This document shows positions 45,901 through 60,900 of a stretch of DNA of 64,000 nucleotides, piece by piece. The stretch's first letter is position 1; each line of letters begins with the position of its first letter. A model generated the notes under the pieces. That model searched no databases, had not been told where the DNA came from, and saw nothing but the letters and a program-made list of their open reading frames with translations. The stretch is taken from assembly GCA_907165275.2 (NCBI GenBank), contig OU015666.1:9888001-9952000 (forward strand), written 5' to 3'. The translations under genes were made by a program, and so were the position numbers. The DNA comes from Zygaena filipendulae. Taxonomy: Eukaryota; Arthropoda; Insecta; Lepidoptera; Zygaenidae.

Positions 45901-48900
45901 GCTTTAATGATTACTTAGTTAAGTATAGATTTTTAAAACAAAACTGCCGCAATCAGAGACGTTCAGTAAATTAATGTTAATTGGCATTCAATGAGATGTA
46001 ACTTAATTAGTTAAATGCCGACTATCATTAATTTACTGAACGTCTCTGATTGCGGCAGTTTTGTTTTAAAAATCTATACTTAACTAAGTAATCATTAAAG
46101 TCGACTCTGAGTGCGGCGGTAGGTCACGTTAATCGTCCTTAATTAATGTGACGTCATAACCGAGGGGATTATTTTCGTTGTGTGGCACTCGGTCAATTTC
46201 GTAGCAAGCCACAGGAATTGTCTCTTGCGTCTGGGACGGGTTGAAAATAACTTGCTTACGGTACCCGATAATAGATGGCGCTATATACAATGACAATTTA
46301 ACAACAAAATTATCTATCATAGTGTTGTCATAGCATACCATCGAATTTTCGTTAATCGAAATATAATGAACAACGAAGAGAGATTTTAATTACAAAGTGG
46401 AAGACTATGATAACTATTTTTTAAATTTAATCAATATTTCTTTGTGCACTTATACCTACCTACTACTGACATACCTACCTACCCATCTTTAGATACTATT
46501 GTATCTAATAGTTTGTTAGTAAACGATTTCAATTAGACGATGATTCCGGAGTAGGTAGCTATCATTTAGTGCCAATCTAATAGAGCAAATTATCCGTTAC
46601 CAAAGTGACTTGAAGACGACACTAAACCAAACTAGAATAGACACGTAAAACTAGATACATAGCTATTAAACTAGCTAGCGCTTAAATTTATGAAACACTG
46701 ACTATGGCGATCTTTGAGGTTTTATTATCGATATGAATTTATATACTTTCGGAAATTGGCTGTTTCATTTTGTAAATTACGTGTACCAATTTTAAAACAT
46801 ACAGCAGCTATATCTACAGGTCAATTTTTTTTTAACCAGGGGGAGATTATGAACATTCATTAGGCGACATAGCCTTTAAGTCGAAAATGACCTGCACTTT
46901 CCTAAAATAGTTTCTGTTTTTTTTTTTTTTGTATAATAAGTTAGGGACATCTTAATAATCTGAATTTTCTTCAAAATACACAATAATTGTGATATATTTT
47001 GTCCCAAACTAAAGATATATTCGACAAGGTGATCTTACACTTTATGAGTACTTATAAACAAGGTCCCAACTCCCAAGGACTGTGGCTATAAAACGCTTAC
47101 AGTAGGTAGGTAACCTAAAGCATTTTTACTACTTCGTATATAGATTAGCATCTAAATAAAGTGTCATTCCATCAGATAAAGTTTTGTGATGAAGATGATA
47201 AACTTTACCTTTGTCTGGTCAACAAGCAACAACGCAGAAAGCGTCAATTGATTAGCCACAGGTGTTTATAATAACGATTGACGACCCGATTGGCGCAGTA
47301 GGTCACCATGCCTGCCCGCTAATCAAGAGATTCCGGGTTCGATTCCCGGCGGGGGTGCACTTTGTGTGATGAACACAGGTTTCTACTTTCCAGCCTGGGT
47401 GCGTTTATATATCTATAGTATAATATATATGTAATTCTATGACTTTGCTTGTTTCCACGACACAAGCTAATAAATAGCTTAGTGTGGGATCAAGTAGATC
47501 TGTGTGTTGTGAAGTGAATTATTATTATATTATTATTTTTATGATTATGTTTATTTGCGCCTTCATTACATCTAAATAATACAAAGATTTAACGTCGAAT
47601 TCATTCTGGGGTCTCCCTCAATTACCAATAGGTAACAGTCTTATACGAAAACGCATGCATTTGAATTTTAACTTGTGTGTAAAGACTAAAGGTCGAAATT
47701 TCAAAGGGCGCAATTTGGATGTAAGGTCGTTAGTTCGTTTAACTTCGTTTCAAGATCATTTGGACGTAGATAAGCAATAACATGTCAACCCACAAAATGA
47801 AGTTATTGATTCAGAACGATTTATTGAGAGGCAGAGAACGTTTTTTAATTATGAGTTTACCTTATTACATTGTGTAAATGTGTAACTAAATATTGCGCAT
47901 AAAAAATGTTGACACAAAATGGCGCTATGATTTTAAAACTTTAACTTACTCAAAATGTCTCCAGTGTGGGTTAACACACTATTGCTTATCTATGTCCATT
48001 TAACTACTGGATTAACGTTATAGCACCCAGTGGCGAAGGGTGAAATATTGAGAGGGGGAAGCCGGAAATCTACTTTAATTTCAACTTACTAAACTACTAG
48101 TTAGCTGTTCCCGTGGTTTCACCCGCGATAAGTTCGGAGTTCCCGCGGGAATTCCGGTATAAAAAATAATTAATTAATAATTAATAATAATTAGTAATTC
48201 CCTGTACCCCTGACAACGTTCTCAATTATGGTAGAGAGAGTTGTTGCGTCTGAAGGGAAGCCGGTGGGAATCGGCTTCTATGGTACCTTCGCCACTGTTA
48301 GCACCATATAAACATCTTTCAACGTTTGTATGAAACTTAATAATGTCTGTATATAAATCGAAACGATGTTATCGTATAATCTTCTTATAGGTAATCTTAG
48401 CAGCTGATAAATTGCTGCTAAAAATATCGTATAAAGTAGGTAGTAATAAAGAAAATGAAGATAAATAATAAGATAATAATAATCATTTATAAATATGGCT
48501 GGTTAGTGAGAAGGCAGTATAAGCTGAAAGATGTGTCTGATGAAATTTATTATGTGGCAAGTTTTGTACTGTCTTGTATGGTTGCAAATAATAATTCGAT
48601 TTAGGTATATTTAAATGAGGGAAATGGAAAGATTTATTGACGATTCAATTATCCGGCTCTAGAAACTTGCAAATACGGAAAATTAACCACAAAATGGGTG
48701 AAAAAGATAAAACGCACATTAGGTATACATAAGTATAATAAAATTTTGGAATATAAGTAGATACCTACCTACTTTAAAAATGAATGAAATACAAAAAAAT
48801 TGGAGTTGGTGCAAATAGTTGGAAGCACTAAGATAATTTTGGAATTTTTCTCCGTCTAATTTTGTATATCTAATCGATTGTAATTGAATTGTAAGTAGGT

Positions 48901-51900
48901 AACTATGAGCTTTACATTACCCTGACACCAAAAAAGGCATATTTCCCATGACGTCAGGTGGTCATACCGCGTCATTTGTAACCGTATCCACATAGTGTCA
49001 ACTCATCGTAATGAGCCAAGGTGTTGCTTCTACTTCCACGAAAGTGACTTGCAATTAGTTGCAACATGCAGGTTGCTATCGCAATCACTATAGTTACATC
49101 GACGACGGTCACGAAAATCTATTTTTCATTACTCATACTCGGAAAGTAGGTCTGAAGTTGCCTGGGAAGCGGGTTGAAAGTAACCCTTTTCAGCCCTAGG
49201 GAGAATCGCTTTCAACTGACAACTGTCAAATTATTAAAAAAAACTATAGGTCTATTTTCACATTTCTATTGAACCATGTTCCAACTTTCTATACAGCCAG
49301 CGCGATGTAAAATTGAAATAACGTAAAGTTTAAGTAGGTATTAATTAAAATAAAATTCACTCACTTTTTCTTAAGCTAATTCTTATTTTTATTTTGACTT
49401 TCCTTGCATTCGTAATGAAAAGCACAGTGTTATCCTCGGGAAAAAGACTTATTTAGTCCCTCAACTAGTTGTTAGTTTCACCCCTAGGATAACAATGTAC
49501 TATTCCTGCTTCAAATGTACCTACTCTACTAATTTTGCCACCGTCCACTAAGATCCCCTGTTTGGATCTGCTGGGGATTTGTATTTTTGGTTCGCACGGA
49601 TCCATTAGGACATTATCTTGAGATTTTGGCCCACATGGATCCACTGGCAATGAGGGATTTATTATTATAATAATTATTGTCCATTCAGATAAGGCCACCC
49701 TTTGGAGACAATTAATGCTTCTGTTTTCAAATTTTTTGTCATTGTGTCATTACCTACTGTTTGTGGTGTTCAATAAAGTGTTTTTCATTTTATTCATTCA
49801 AGCTTAGCTTGGAGCAAAAAAGGCTTTGTTTAATCGAAATCAGATGTTGGGAAAAAGTTATCGTCATTTAAAAGAGTTTTAGGATAATATTTTCTAGTTT
49901 AAGGATACTGGGGGGAAATCTGAACAGCATCAGAGTGAAATGCGTAAGTGTGTACGTGTGTGGGTGGGTGATTTTTATCACTTAGCAACGTAGTTTATAA
50001 TGAATATTATACATTATACAATATAATGGATTAATTTGGACTAGAACACAGGTAAGTATACTTTTAAGTTGGAAACAACTTATGCTTTCAAATCACGAGG
50101 CGCAGTCCACAGACAGCTAAGAACGTTACTATTGAGTATAGATTTGGAGTTCCAACTCTACCTAGGTCAGGATTTGCGGTATCCAATTGTAATGACTAAT
50201 TGAAATTGCGTTTATAATATATTATTACCTACTTATAAATTACTCTGTATCAATCTAGGTTATGTTTGATGACGTTCAATTAAAGGAACGAAGAGTTTCC
50301 CTTCAGTGAATCACAAACTTGTATATGTATAAAACTATAGTTCGGAAACCAATATGAATTAGTTATTAAAATATTGTCACGCAGTTCGGCACTTTTCGTG
50401 AGTAACTTGGGTTTACTTGTTATTGTTATGGTTCAAACCAATAATTAATATAATGAACAAAATAAATTGAATAAAGTTAAGTATATAAAAGTGAATTTGT
50501 GGTTATCTAATAGAAATGGTGCACCAAAACTTAGCGATACGCACTAGTTTAGATGGTATTAAGAGGATTGCTTCTATTACAAGAAGGAACGAAGCTGTAT
50601 CGGTAAGAACTATTCTATTGCGGATTACGGTTTATTGTTCTCACATAATTGATTGCAAATTGAGGTGTTACTAATATTATATTATAACTTTAAACTGACA
50701 GCGTGCTACTGGAGAGTTTGTTGCGCAGCTTCTTGTCTTCAGCCATAGCACTAGGAAGCTGTGAAGGGTGGATATCTACATTATGGATGCTGTCGTAATA
50801 AATGTAACTTTATTGACGACAAACAGAGACACATTATGGGCCAAATTTGAATAAATGATTTGACTTTGACTTTGAACTAAGAACTAATTGTGATATTACA
50901 ATATCACAATTTATCATTACACTATTCAAGTGAGGTTGTGATTTAACGCCCTGCTTGTTTTCCATAGTAAATTAAGAATTTTCGATAAAATATTATTTGT
51001 CCTAGGTATTTTACAAAAGGCGAATAAATATATGTAAATAGATAAAGTAGATAATCCTAATCGTAAACATTGTCAAAGGTGTGTAATGTCATTGTTGACT
51101 CATGTTTTTTTAACATAAAATTCGTCGAGATTACTACAAATTCGATTAGTTAGTGTTATCTTATCAACCTGACTCCTATATCACGGTCTTGTAATAATAC
51201 AATTGCTAACAATTGTTCAATTGCTTCCTTGCTATTAATACACAGTGTGTAATGTGTTATAAATATAATCATCTATTTATTTGAGTGAATAAATCCGCAT
51301 TGGTAGATTGGATGAAAGAAGTTAACATGGATATGCATTCTTCTTGTAACTACGGAACAGTCTCGGTAGGTAAAAGTTTTCTTTCATTTTGTTTTTCAAT
51401 AAGATAGACAAAAGATATAAAAAATATCATTAGCAATAGAATTCTCGTCTCTGATTCAAAAGGACGACCTGTAAAATACGTACTTTTTAAATAGGTACTT
51501 AAAATAAACAAAATAAATTATGATTTATTTATATTTAATACATAACTAGCTGTGCCCCGCGGTTTCACCCGGAGAAATTTCGAATAAATCGTGTTTTAAA
51601 ATCATATCGTCATTTTGTGTTTCAGCATTTTTTTATGTTTAAATGTTTTTTGGTATTTAACCAATGTAATAAGGTCAACACATAATTAAAAAAACGCTCT
51701 ATAACTGTCAATATAGCGTTTTGAAACAATAACTTAATATTGTGGGTTAACATGTTATTGCTTATCTGCGTCCAGTTATAGTATGTATTATGGTAAACAG
51801 AAGAGTGACTTAAGTGCATTATTAATTATCTCTAAGCGTCATTAATTATTAGTCACCAATCACTATGCAAAGTGAACAGAAACGTTCCAAAAGTCAGTTA

Positions 51901-54900
51901 CGAACGAGTAGACGAATACGAAATGAAAAGTTGATGAAATATTACGAAAGTTACAGCTGAAATTACAGTCCTTGTCGAAATCCGAGGGTCGCGTGTACAG
52001 CGAAGGTCAGAGCAGGAGTCAAGGTCGCAGCGACCTCCACGAAGGGCTTCGGCCGCCAGAGCTAACGCCCGAAGGTCCCCTATTGTAAGGGTTGAGGAAT
52101 TGCTTAGAATTTTTTTCAACGAGAATATTGAATACCTAGGTGTGATTGGCAACACCTTAATCCAACCTAGCTCGGAATCAGACGAGATTATGTATAAATG
52201 TTAGAATGTCTTTAACTTTCTGTTCACTAGGGGTTTTTTTTGTAATTTGCATTTATTTTCTTACAGTTCTATCTTGTATGATACCTACATTAAATTTTGA
52301 ATCCGTATCACCTTTATAGACCTGAAATAAATTCTTTATTTGAAAAGAATAGCCCTAATGCCGATTTAAATTCAAAATTATTACCTAACGTGAGTTCATG
52401 AAAAATTTTACTCTGATGATTTTTAGGGTTAAATTTCCAAGAATAACATCTCTTTTATTTTTGGCGTACGGGAACACCATCCCCATTCCAGGTCGGCAAC
52501 GCACCTGCATGCCATCTGGTGTTGCAGATGTCTATGGACGGCGGTAATCACTTACCATCAGGTGTACCACTTGCCCGTTTGCCCCCTATGACATAAAAAA
52601 GAAAAAAACACTTGTGTAACTTGTTTCTAGACCCATTGAGTTAGTCAATGATGCATGGATGAATGCAGGATGTTAAGATATACATAGGTGGCAGCTAGGT
52701 CTAGTAGGACTAACAGATATTTGGCATCGCTTCTCGTCCTTTTGACTAAGATCAAAATGATACATTTGGCAGCCCTACGGAATACCGTCTCTAATTTATA
52801 CAGCTCTATAGTATAAGTGGCAGGTACTCGCAAGAGTTCGGGAGTGAACTTGAAGTCATTTATTACTTCCGAGGCGCTGGAGTCGAGAGGGTTTGATATA
52901 TAGCCCAATCTATGGGGTGATTACCTGTTTATTTTTCTTTTGGGCATAAGGGTCAAAGATTCAAAGGTTCGACACGTTATTTGAAACACGTCGACGTCTA
53001 GACTAGGTATAATATATACGAAAGTGTTAATTTTTTTTTATTAAACAGATTTGCGACTTCTTTTGCGTGATCTTAGAGTTTCCCGCGGGATATTATAGGT
53101 ATCTCTTATTTTATAACGGTTAAAAATTTGCTTACCATGTTGATTCTAAGTCTAAACTAATTAATTGAAAACGTTGCGAGTTATGTACTTAAGTATATTG
53201 TATTTGTATTTTTAACAAATATTAAAAATAAATCTGCTTTTATGTTATTCTACATACCCTTACTTACCTATCTTTTTTTAGTTTTACCGCCGCACTCAGA
53301 GTCGACTTTAATGATTACTTAGTTAAGTATCGATTCTTAAAACAAAACTGCCGCAATAAGACAAGTTTAATAAATTAATGTTAATTGGCATTTAACTAAT
53401 TAAGTTACACCTCATTAAATGCCAATTAACATTAATTTACTGAACGTCTCTGATTGCGACAGTTTTGTTTTAAAAACCTATACTTAACTAAGTAACCATT
53501 AAAGTCGACTCTGAGGGCGGCCGTTAGTCTACACGACAGATTGATAATAATTAGTGTACTTACTGGCCATAGATTTAGAATGCACGAAGTTGCGGAGCGA
53601 AAAAATTCTAAATCTATGGTATATTTACTCTGAGGTACTGGCATAATTTATGTCTGTAAAAATAATCATTAGCCACCTAGCGGCGAGTAGCGAGACCAAA
53701 TCAATATAAACTTTCTATTATTATAATCTCTTCGGACGAAGCATGAGCGAAATAATATCCTATAACACTAATTGCTCTATATAATTTCTATGACTGAATC
53801 ATAATAATCTACGCATTCCTTAGAATCATTTAGTAAATTGCATCCCACAAGGTTTTTAGAAAACATCTTTCTGTAATTTGTAATGTAAAACATTATTTGT
53901 GATTTTGTATCTGTTACAGACACGAGATGTGGAGTCACAGCAGCAGCAAACTGTTCCGGTAAAACACAGCATCTGGTGGAAGCTTGCCATAGATCTGCCC
54001 CTACTTTTAATTGGTGAGTCGTGGTTTTGATTGTGAATCAAAATTACCAATGTAAATGTAAATAATACTTATGTAGTGTTCTTCTAAAGTATCTAGCTTA
54101 ACTGTTGATTGTTGTCACATTATTATTTGAAGATTAAAAGCAGAAGTTTCCGCTAAAGGAATCTCTACGTCGCGCGTCGGAGTTCAAATCCATAGGTACA
54201 TATGCATCATAAAATTTATTTTACGATGGGCGTATTTGCAAAATGCATCAGAAGCAGTTCTTCATATTTCGTGCACTGTGCTTTGATGAACAAAACGAAA
54301 ACATATTAAATAAAAAAGAAAGAAAGACCATTACAAAATTAAAATAAAATAAAATTGACACCTATATAATGAGAGCTATAAATTGTTTTAGCTAGTGAAA
54401 CGGAATTATCAGTTTAAAAGTGCTTCTGCACCTTTATGAATTGGTTTTTACGTAAATAATTAAAGAAGTCCAATTCAAAGAAAAGAAAATTATTCGTCCC
54501 TTTAGTAATGTAAAATTATTTTGGTATACAATAAAGAGTATTCTATTCTATTAAACAACATAACCTTTGTAGTAAAGGTAAAAACATAATTTAAACAATT
54601 GTTATCTACAATAGAACTAGAAAAGCCGTTTTGTATGCAAAAGGTTAATTTAGTCAGCCAAAGAGATTGATCATAATCTCACTCAAAATATTTAAGTACC
54701 TACTTACCTACCATGATATTTCAAAATAAAAGATCCTCGTAAAAGATTTTAAATGAAGCAATTAGTAATAGCTGGTTGAGTAAGCAAGTAGGTATATGGC
54801 CAGTTATTAATAAATCTGTACTACATCAACCGAAAGAACAAAACATAAAAAAGTTTGTTTATGACACACGTGCTAGCAGTTAGACCCCACAGGGTATCGG

Positions 54901-57900
54901 CAGACTGCAAACGTACTTTGGTCATAATTAAAAAAAGAAAAAGAAAAACTAAAGTGACTTTTGAGATATTAAATTATTATTTTTCGTGTCAGCCAGTGAT
55001 ATAAATAAATTTGATCCGCTTAAGTCAAAATTGGCCGTTGACCTCTCGATTATGTAGGTAACTTGTATGTTAGATACCTACTTATACTTATAATTTATAG
55101 ATTTCGGGATGGCCGTTGGATTCTACTTATATTCAAATCTAGCTGAATTTTGTTTTTGTTTTAAAGTGTTTCAATTTTAATTCAGCCTAAGTTTTTACAA
55201 TAATTTAAATAACTGCAGTTAGAACATACAGTAAAACAGTTATTGTAAGGTATCATCTCTGTTTTTCTTACCTAATAGTCTTTTATCAATCAGTAATTAT
55301 TATGAACTAGTAAAAAAATAAAATAAAAATGGTTCCAATCACCCGCTGAGCTTAATTTCTCGTAGTATTTCACTCGACTTCTATATTGTTAATATAAGGG
55401 GTACGGTAATCGATTAAGCGGTAATTGCTGGCCGACAAGCGTTATACCTAATCAATTTTTTTATTAATCGTAGGACCCGAAAGGGCCCTGTCGTTTTGGA
55501 TTACGTTTTGAATTTTTTAATATTCCCATCCAACCATAAAATTTTAATAAACCTAAGTATATAATTGTTTCGAAAATTTATTTATCCAAAATTTATTTAC
55601 CTATTTATTTAAAAACATCGCAAAACTGGAGAGTACATAAAATCTAATTATTTATACAGAATACAAGGATTGTAGAGTACGTACCTATTAATTTGTGTTT
55701 GTGCAGATTCTGCTTAATGTGAACACACCTAAAATGGGTAAAAAAATTCTAAATGAGTTCGTGGGGTTTTTAATCACGCACTGTTTGGTCCTTCGATAGG
55801 TTTATTTAACATACCCATTACTAGCGCCATCTGTTGTCGAATAGAGTTAACTAAATAAAATACTAGTTTTAGGGCTGTAGGTACTCTACGAATTCACCCA
55901 TAGGTATTCGACCCTGGAACTTGGATAAAAATACTTACTCTAATTTTGACAAAATTCAGTTTGGCCTTTTAAATTCTTTTCTATATATCTATCTATATAT
56001 GTATATAAAATCCTTTGTCCTGAATGACTGATGGATCAACGCACAGCCAAAACCGCGGATCGTAGAGACCTGAAACTTGGAGGGTGTGTTCTTTGTATGA
56101 CGTAGGATTTTTGGAAATTCAACCCCTAAGGGGATGAAAAGGGGTTGAAAAGTTTGAATGGAATAATTTCGCGGGAACTTCGAAATTATCGCGGGTGAAT
56201 CCGCGCGGGACAGCTAGTATATATACATATATATAAATAAAGTTACAGTGTCTGTTTATATTTCCAAATTAGCAGCTTTTCACTAAACGCATATGAAAGC
56301 ATATGGTACCTAGGTTACATAAAAAAAAAACAAATTTTTAATTTTTTTTCTCTCTGCTTGTTCCGGCTAATCTCTGAAACGGCTGGACAGATTTTAACTG
56401 AACTTTCACTGGCAGATAGTTGATGTTTTATGGAGTAACTTAGGCTAATTTTACCATAGAAAAAAATAGTTTTGCGGGAATCACATTTTCTAAATCTCTA
56501 TAAAAGATCACATTTTCTAAGTCTTAGATATTTGATAAAAAATAAAGGTATATAACGGTAAATTATGAAACAATAGTATTTGCCATATTCTACAACCGAT
56601 CTTTAAAAATGATATGTGTGGGAAGTGGTAGAAATGGTACAGTCGGTAACCAAAGTCCATTAACATAATAATTATGTATATCTTTAGTATAGGTTAGTAT
56701 AGTATGGAAACCTATCATCATCATTATATTAGCTGAGAGATGTCCAGGAAGACTTCCCACGAGGACCTTCACGGCAGTACTGCGCTACTCTAATACAGCG
56801 AGGCTCATCGCTCGTCGTCAGGTGCTCTACTAATCAAATTGCGATCTTACACACCGTCCGTAAAGTCAAAATTACAATTGACAACAATTCGATGTAAATT
56901 TATATGGAAACTGTTGAAGAAATGGCAGGCAGTATCTCTTCTATTCTATCGTCTTTTTGAAGATCCTTCTTTACGAACAATTGTACTTCGTCGACTGGTG
57001 TAAGAAGCTTTGCAGTTTCTTGAACTATGTCATGGTTATTCTGATCCTTAATATGAATCTCTTCATTACTTAATGGACCTGGCATCGTATTTGCAAAAAT
57101 TGTTCTCTCCACTCAAAGACATTATAAGAGAATAGACAAACAATACAAACTTTTACTATGCAATCCACGTCAACCAATTTTTGCGGCGGGAATGATCAAA
57201 ATAAAAACCAATCACATCGTTGCGACGCAATCAAATACCAATCACCACAAAGCAAATTTCAAATAGCCAATCACATCGCTTTCCGTCAAGTGGTATCTAT
57301 AGACAACAGTCTCTGCTATCCAATGGCATTTCGTTAGCATGAGATCATTTATCCGATGAGATCAAGGGAAAGCTTAGCGGCCGAGCGTATTGTCAATCTA
57401 TTCTCTTTTAGCATCTTTGTCTCCACTATAAATGACTTGACTGGTCTTACGGGGCTGCATAATTTTAACCTTAAAAGATATGATTTTTACAGTGAGTGGG
57501 GGCCAATTTCACTATGGTAACATTTGTTTGTTGTTGTTGTAATAAAGTCAATTTGTTTGTGTTTGTTGTTGTAACAATGCCTTATGCTTTGCGATTCGGC
57601 ATTATTTTCGTCCCTAATATGAATCTTTTCATTTCTGAATCTAAAATCATCAGGTAACTCGTCTCCATTGTCTTTGAATCTTCTTGTGATATTGGTTAAT
57701 ACGAGTAAATAAAATTGTAATACCGCGAGTATCGCGCTCTCAACCCGAGTGCCGGATGCACCGAATCAACTCATCATGATCAAGTGATCTAGAGTAACCC
57801 AACGACTAGCTGAGAGGATATTGCGAAAGAGTATCACAACGTAACAGATTGCATCACCAATTGATTCACTAAAGATAGATCTTCAGTATCAATAGCCAGT

Positions 57901-60900
57901 GGTTCAGTGTTCCCCGATTGAACCTTAAGTATTTCTAACAGTTCTTGTCGGGTTAGAAATTGTTTGTATACGTATGTATGTAATAGGGACTAGGTATACC
58001 TACAGCGGAAAATCAATTTCTCAATTAAATATAGATAATATTTTATTCGATATAGAGACTTTGATAAAAGGCATGAGAGTGGCCATGCGGGTTGTGTGCT
58101 CAAATAATAATAGTAAAAAGCTTTTGTCTCTAAGTATCGATGCCGCTTTTTAAATTGTAATTTGTGTGGCGCTTGCCTTGCTTAAAATTAAGACTTAAAA
58201 AAAATTACGGTAAGAAATATTTTTTCAAAGTAGTTATTATGAATGTTATTTTAAAGTGGTCTAATTTGAGGGTAAGGGGTCTGGGGAAAATCGATTCGAT
58301 ATGAAACAAAAGAAAATGTAAACGTACTATCCTTCTGAAATCGAATTATTTAAACATGGGCATAGACAATATTTTAACGCTAAAGTTTCTGACAGTACTT
58401 ATACGGTTAGGAATGAAAACAAAATCACAGTGTCAACTAACCAGTTTGACATTGACTTTGAACTTGTAAACAACGGACGCGAGGGTGTTGCGGGTTGCCG
58501 AATCATTGCCAAATAAATAAATTGAGTAATCGGTGATTTGCGATTTGAGTAGCGCTCCGTGTTTGTTGTGTAGGTACATATAATACATACTATGTAATTT
58601 TAAATAAGGGGCATCCCTGCACAAGCTCTCTATAGTTCATTTGTTCATGTAACTATTCTTATACCTACTTAAAGAAAGCACAGACGAAAACTTGACAAAA
58701 ACGAACTGGATTTTTGCTGGATTGCCATCAGTTTACTAGGCTTTATTTTATTGCAGACTGCAGGTGCAGTGTAGGCGGTAAAAATGAAGGCCACTGATTG
58801 ATAATTTTATAATAATAATGAAAATAAAAATTGTTTATTGCCATCAGAAAGGTGTACAAAAAATACGAAACTTAAGATTACCTAAGATTTTATTTCTTTT
58901 CGTTAGGTACGTTTAACTTGTTGGTGAGAATAACCGCAATTAAAAACTTAATGCCTAGAGTACCTACTAAGGCTATCAGGCTAAAAACAACGAATAGCAA
59001 TGAGAAGAAGGTAATTTCCATTTCCATGTAGAAATGCTCGTCATCATATTACGATCCTTTGATCTCGTGCACAGCACAACGGATAGTAGATAGGTACCTA
59101 TCTAATGTGAATTAGACATCTTATTTTGAAAGTAATATCTTAACAAATAATTAACAAACAGCTTTTAGTTATTACCGTAAATCTTCGAGTCATCTTCATT
59201 TTTGAGTATAAATTCTCAAACGTTTTCTTTATAATATGTTAACTGCATATTAAGGGGATCAAACTGAGATAAATCAACGTCGTGATTTCATCGCGTGTGA
59301 GACTGTGAGTGTGAGGTTTGACGCCCGCTCCGCACTTAAGTGGCTGAGTGCTTGACGTCACGATCGGGTGTCCTTTTAGTCGATGAATAAATCACTTTGT
59401 CCGTACAAAAGATATGTTATCACCGGCCAGCGTTACTTTACAAATTGATGTTTCTCCATCATACGAAACAAAGAAACTAATTAGTAGGATTCGAATGCCG
59501 TTAATCACAAAGTCACTTTGCGGTGTGTGCTGAATGATTTTGAGTCTACATACCTCCTAGGGAAAGTCGTACAAAATATAATGAAAATTAAAGTCAAATA
59601 AATCAGTTTATCAAGTGGCGAATAAAACCTTTTTCAGAATATCTGGTCACCAAAAGATTTTGGAAAAACTAAAAAAATAATAAAAAATAATATTTTTTGG
59701 CCACAATCATTAAAAATTCTTTGGATGACATAGTTATTATATAAGCGTGGCGGAAACGTGCAATTATGTAGTTTCCGCTCAGTGAAGGTACATTATTATG
59801 TATTTTCCGTGCGATCGCTTTATGTATCTGTCACAAATATATTCACACGTACATCAGAGGAGTTTTACATCAGCCGCGTGTAAAATCAAATTCGATAGGT
59901 ATTCAGACACCTTTTTTGTCCTCAGTTCTCATTCTCCTTGGTCTGTACGAGCTCGGAGTCATCCCGAGTTACAAAGCAGGATTCTACTGCAATGACCCAG
60001 CATTGTCGTTCAAGTTCCGAGGAGACACCATCTCCATGGCTTTCATCATGATCAGCGTGCTGCTGTTTCCTTTCGCTATTGTAAGTATAATAATTCACCA
60101 AAAAAAAATTGTGCTTAAAATGTGTGTGAAGATTTTTGATGATGACAAATTAATGATGACATGAGGAAAAAGTGTTCTAAAATCATCGGAACTAGGTAGT
60201 TGATGAATGTTATCAGTTAAATAAAAATTGTAGGTACAATAGATTCTTTTGTATTATTTCTTACTATTATGATGATTATGAGAAAATATAATAGTAATTT
60301 GGTTTTATGTGAAAATAATTTAGATGATTGCTCCAATGAAGCGCGTTAGTAAATGTCCCATTTAAATGTATTTTTTTCTCATAATTTCAGATCTGGATAA
60401 CGGAGCTTACATTCAGCGAATCAGATACATTAAAGAGCAGAGCTATGAAAGCTCTCTCAGTAACTGGTGTCTTATTTAGAAATTACCTCTACGGCTTCTT
60501 CTTCAACTTGGGCATCATTGAGGTCATGAAAGGTCTGACCGGCAGCCCAAGACCAACCTTCTTCGATATATGTGAGCCTGATACCGGGAAGACTTGTTAT
60601 GGGTGAGTTAGGGTGTTTAAAAATCTTCATATCTATCAATAAATCTAGCAGGATATGGAAAAATTTTCCTTATCAGTACTTGGTATTGGGTTTTAAGTTT
60701 TTAGTTTCACCCTGCCTGTGGTTTCACCTGCGTCAAAAGTAGACAATATTATCCTTGTGTCTTTGATAATGTGTATGCAAAGTTTAATGATGATTGGTTG
60801 AAACAAATTAACTGACATTCACATTTATAATAGTAATGATTAAGGCTGGTATACGTACCCTATATGTTTCGTGTTCATTTTCCAGGACCGGGTACGTGAG

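Noticed and set aside
47279..47350. Possible functional tRNA gene
   Set aside because: The Pol III boxes are good, but the same head and a shared non-tRNA body recur at 61772, so it is a SINE, not a tRNA gene.
49465..49698. 77-codon minus-strand frame with Pro/Asp-rich phrases (DPCGPKSQ, DPCEPKIQ)
   Set aside because: It looks somewhat protein-like and partly repeated, but its end lies in repeat D and there is no start, splice or family evidence. Worth a translated search only.
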